Positions 14,307 to 16,752 of a DNA stretch of 16,752 nt are shown here, piece after piece. Within the stretch, counting starts at the first letter, position 1; each line of letters begins with the position of its first letter. The translations under genes and the position numbers were made by a program. The notes beneath the pieces are model-generated. The model worked only from the letters and a program-made list of their open reading frames with translations. It searched no databases and was not told where the DNA came from. The stretch is from RBG-16-66-20 sp039931635 (lineage in GTDB: Bacteria; Pseudomonadota; Gammaproteobacteria; Burkholderiales; SG8-39): contig JBDTRO010000314.1 of the NCBI GenBank assembly GCA_039931635.1, positions 1 through 16,752 on the forward strand, written 5' to 3'.

Positions 14307-15412
14307 GGGCTCGCTGCAAGCAACAGGAACCCGGCCCGGTGCCAGTCCAGGATCAGGCGCTCCAGTCCGGCGCGGGCAAGCGCTTGTCCCGATGCCTGCC
14401 TCCGGTCGGCCAGCATCTCGAGCGCGCGGCGCTGCGTTGGGCGCGGTACCAGAACCTCGCCATTGATGAAGAAGCGGTTTCCCAGATAGTGCATTTGCGT
14501 TTTCGGGTGCAGGCTTACCGTCCTGTCGTTTATTTTTCCAGAAAAATTGCGATTCGGTAGGAAGACCACATTCGGCTTCGGGGTGCTCAGGTAGCGGCCG
14601 AGGAATTCCTCCACGTCGCCGCGGCTCCAGCGGATCCGCCCGAGCTGTTGCGCCGCGAAGGAAAGCATTTCCGCGCCGATCCGCGCCGGCCGGGCAGTGG
14701 GACGCAGCCCCGGGTCGCGGTAGCCGGCGTCTGGCAGGCCGCGTTCGTGCAGGTGATCGAGAAATGCCGCCGCCAGTTCGGCGCCGCGCGGCGCCCTGAA
14801 GCCGACCGAGCAGCTGATGCAGGCGTCGAGCGCGACACCGTCGTGGCCCCAGCCGGGCGGCAGGTACAGGAGGTCGCCCGCCTCGAGCAGGATCTCCTGC
14901 TCGGCGCGAAAGCCGGCAATCAGCTTGAGCGGCGCGTCCTGTACCAGGGCGAATTCGCGCTTTCGCGCCAGGCGCCAGAGCCTGCGTCCGCTGCCCTGGA
15001 TGAGAAACACATCATAGGAATCGAAATGCGGCCCGACGCCGCCGCCCGGTGCGGCGTAGCTCACCATGACGTCGTCCAGCCTTGCCTGGGGCACGAACGC
15101 GAAGCGCCGCAGCAATTCTTCGGCGGGCGCATGGTGATGATTTACGCCGTTGACGAGCAGCGTCCAGTTCCTCGCACCCGCGCGCGGCAACCGCGAGCGC
15201 GGCAGCGGCCCGTGCGTCACCTGCCAGCGATGTTTGTCGCGGGCCACCAGGCGGGATTCCACGTCGGCATGCGCAGCGAGGGCGACCAAGTCGCTCCTGG
15301 CGATGACGCCTTTGAATCCAGGCAGCGCGCCGCGGACGAGGAGCGGCCGCTTTTGCCAATAGCGGCGCAGGAAAACCTGCGGCGACATGCCCCCGAGCAT
15401 CGTTTCAAGCAT
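14303..15412 (-). CDS. roxA: Cupin/JmjC-type ribosomal oxygenase (RoxA/YcfD family)
   Basis: A 369-residue 2-oxoglutarate/Fe(II)-dependent oxygenase of the ribosomal-oxygenase family; E. coli YcfD hydroxylates an arginine of ribosomal protein L16. The iron triad is H129-F-D131 (GPHFDSYDVF) and H190 (PPGWGHDGVA), nearly the same positions as in the E. coli enzyme. The N-terminus FLRRYWQKRPLLVRGA and the C-terminal winged-helix-like region (about 270-369) complete the family layout. The ATG at 15412 lies only 6 nt downstream of a perfect TATAAT box, so the mRNA may be leaderless; ATGs at 15400 and 15388 are alternatives, neither with a good ribosome-binding site. The downstream DUF7931-like gene overlaps by 4 bp. 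Confidence 0.93.
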   Translation of the reverse strand: MLETMLGGMSPQVFLRRYWQKRPLLVRGALPGFKGVIARSDLVALAAHADVESRLVARDKHRWQVTHGPLPRSRLPRAGARNWTLLVNGVNHHHAPAEELLRRFAFVPQARLDDVMVSYAAPGGGVGPHFDSYDVFLIQGSGRRLWRLARKREFALVQDAPLKLIAGFRAEQEILLEAGDLLYLPPGWGHDGVALDACISCSVGFRAPRGAELAAAFLDHLHERGLPDAGYRDPGLRPTARPARIGAEMLSFAAQQLGRIRWSRGDVEEFLGRYLSTPKPNVVFLPNRNFSGKINDRTVSLHPKTQMHYLGNRFFINGEVLVPRPTQRRALEMLADRRQASGQALARAGLERLILDWHRAGFLLLAASP

Positions 15413-15418
15413 CGATCG

Positions 15419-15424
15419 ATTATA
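15419..15424 (-). promoter_or_regulatory. Perfect TATAAT -10 box for the cupin oxygenase gene
   Basis: TATAAT on the minus strand, separated by 6 nt from the ATG at 15412, predicts a start site at or next to the A of the ATG. The -35 region at 16-18 bp (TGATAG/GATAGG) is poor. Between box and ATG the sequence is part of the 10-bp palindrome ATCGATCGAT (15411-15420). Confidence 0.5.
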
Positions 15425-15443
15425 TCGGTGCCGTGTTTTCGCC

Positions 15444-15449
15444 TATCAT
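15444..15449 (+). promoter_or_regulatory. Candidate -10 box for the glutamate-synthase-like gene
   Basis: TATCAT on the plus strand (five of six to consensus), 23 bp before the ATG at 15473. A start near 15456 would leave a short leader that contains the GGGGGAG ribosome-binding site. No good -35 box is seen; the -35 area overlaps the divergent TATAAT box, so the two promoters may interfere. Confidence 0.35.
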
Positions 15450-15472
15450 TGGTGTTCGAGGGGGGAGCGGCA

Positions 15473-16752
15473 ATGTCAATGGTGATGGATATCCTGTCGT
15501 ACGGAATCGGCACGCTGATCGGTATTGCGTTGCTGGTCAGCGTCGCGTTCCTGTTCATTTCCGACATCACGCAAAAGAAGCACGGCGTGCTGCGCAATTA
15601 CCCGGTGATCGGGCACCTGCGCTACTTCTTCGAACAGCTGGGCGAATATTTCCGCCAGTATTTCTTCGCCGGCGACCGCGACGAGATGCCCTTCAACCGT
15701 TCCACGCGCGGCTGGGTGTACCGGCTGGCGAAGAACGAGGGCGGGGTGATCGGCTTCGGCTCGACCTACGACCTGCACGATTCAGGCGCCCTGGTATTCG
15801 TCAATCACCCGTTCCCGGTGCTGGAGGAGGAGCGGCTGCCGACGCCTTCGCTCACGCTGGGCGAGGGTTACGCGAAGAATCCGTTCGAGGCGCGCTCCAT
15901 CGTCAACATCAGCGGCATGAGCTTCGGCGCGATCTCGTCGCCCGCGGTGCGTTCGCTGTCGCGCGGCGCGGCGGTGGCCGGCTGCTGGATGGATACGGGC
16001 GAGGGCGGGTTGTCGCCTTACCACCTGGAAGGCGGCTGCGACATCATCATGCAGATCGGCACCGCCAAATACGGCCTGCGCGATGCGCAGGGCAACCTCA
16101 GTCCGGACCGCCTGGTGGAACTCTCCAAGGTGGTCAAGGCTTTCGAAATCAAGCTCTCGCAGGGCGCGAAGCCGGGCAAGGGCGGCGTGCTGCCGGGCAG
16201 GAAGGTCACGCCCGAAATCGCGCAGATCCGCGGCATTCCGGAAGGGCGCGATTCCATCAGCCCGAACCGCCACCGCGACATCTCCAACATGAACGACCTG
16301 CTGGACAAGGTCGCGTACATCCGCGACCTGACCGGCCGGCCGGTGGGCGTCAAGACCGCGATCGGCGGCTGGCGCTTCATGAACGAACTGGCGGAGGCTG
16401 TGAACCGCCGTGGCCTGGAGTTCGCGCCCGATTTTCTCGCCATCGACGGCGGCGAAGGCGGCTCGGGCGCCGCGCCGCAGGCGCTCGCCGACCACATGGG
16501 CCTGTCGATCGACGAGGCGCTGCCGCGGGTGGTGGATTCGCTGATCGAATCCGGACTGAGGCAGCGCATCCGGGTGGTCGCCTCGGGCAAGATCGTCACC
16601 TCGGCGCGCGCCGCCTGGGCACTGGCCGCCGGCGCCGATTTCATCAATACCGCGCGCGGCTTCATGTTCTCGCTGGGCTGCATCCAGGCGCTGCGCTGCC
16701 ACCAGAACACCTGCCCGACCGGGGTCACGACCCACAACAAGCGCCTGCAGCG
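15473..16752 (+). CDS. Membrane-anchored FMN-binding glutamate synthase family protein (partial)
   Basis: The first 426 codons of a GltB2-type protein; the gene runs off the right edge. Residues about 6-29 form a transmembrane helix, then a linker, then the FMN-binding glutamate synthase TIM barrel from about residue 140 (ISGMSFGAISSPAVR, DTGEGGLSPYH, AIDGGEGGSGAAPQ, GFMFSLGCIQALRCHQNTCP). The 3Fe-4S ligands C403-x5-C409-x4-C414 are intact. The glutamine amidotransferase domain of true large GltB is absent from the N-terminus, so ammonia would have to come from elsewhere, or the reaction differs. The ATG at 15473 has GGAG five bases upstream; ATGs at 15479 and 15485 are in frame. No gltD-type partner is visible within the window. 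Confidence 0.93.
   Translation, partial: MSMVMDILSYGIGTLIGIALLVSVAFLFISDITQKKHGVLRNYPVIGHLRYFFEQLGEYFRQYFFAGDRDEMPFNRSTRGWVYRLAKNEGGVIGFGSTYDLHDSGALVFVNHPFPVLEEERLPTPSLTLGEGYAKNPFEARSIVNISGMSFGAISSPAVRSLSRGAAVAGCWMDTGEGGLSPYHLEGGCDIIMQIGTAKYGLRDAQGNLSPDRLVELSKVVKAFEIKLSQGAKPGKGGVLPGRKVTPEIAQIRGIPEGRDSISPNRHRDISNMNDLLDKVAYIRDLTGRPVGVKTAIGGWRFMNELAEAVNRRGLEFAPDFLAIDGGEGGSGAAPQALADHMGLSIDEALPRVVDSLIESGLRQRIRVVASGKIVTSARAAWALAAGADFINTARGFMFSLGCIQALRCHQNTCPTGVTTHNKRLQ

Noticed and set aside
1..16752. CRISPR, IS elements, phage or defence islands
   Set aside because: No spaced repeats, transposase, integrase or defence-family motifs were seen; recognisable genes are metabolic, envelope or housekeeping.

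Overview
The window is GC-rich DNA packed with genes, with about 20 protein genes, one tRNA and almost no intergenic space. Gene content and order point to a betaproteobacterium: dapA-bamC-MBL hydrolase, aat-bpt, and an L16-hydroxylase-type cupin next to a small conserved protein. Genus cannot be told from the sequence. I see no phage, IS element, CRISPR array, toxin-antitoxin pair or integrase. This looks like core chromosome, not an accessory island.

Layout. (1) 1-3512, minus strand: a tight run reading NUDIX hydrolase > AmtB ammonium transporter > Tat-exported Rieske protein > Aat > Bpt (cut by the window edge). The last four are separated by 2 bp, 10 bp and a 14-bp overlap. Aat and Bpt together are the bacterial Leu/N-degron tagging pair. 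(2) 3513-6575, plus strand: small membrane protein > acyl-CoA synthetase > FAD-dependent oxidoreductase, joined by 4-bp start/stop overlaps (GTGA, TTGA). (3) 6572-7673, minus strand: tRNA-Arg(CCU) > MaoC-like dehydratase > small secreted protein of unknown function; the last gene shares a CTAG stop with region 2. (4) 7695-13804, plus strand: a seven-gene co-directional run of signal-peptide methyltransferase > APC amino-acid permease > DinB-like protein > second methyltransferase > dapA > bamC (TTG start) > MBL-fold hydrolase. (5) 13809-15412, minus strand: RoxA/YcfD-type cupin oxygenase > conserved DUF7931-like protein (ATGA overlap). (6) 15473-end, plus strand: a membrane-anchored FMN/3Fe-4S glutamate-synthase-like protein, cut by the window edge.

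Translational coupling is the rule here: ATGA (three times), GTGA, TTGA (twice) and TGATG junctions. Points most worth a second look: the atypical Rieske protein locked to amtB and the N-degron enzymes; an exported SAM methyltransferase with an added C-terminal domain; an imperfect 17-bp tandem duplication at the Rieske/aat junction; a perfect TATAAT box that would make the cupin mRNA leaderless; and the orphan membrane-anchored glutamate-synthase-like protein. I found no convincing entirely new multi-gene system.
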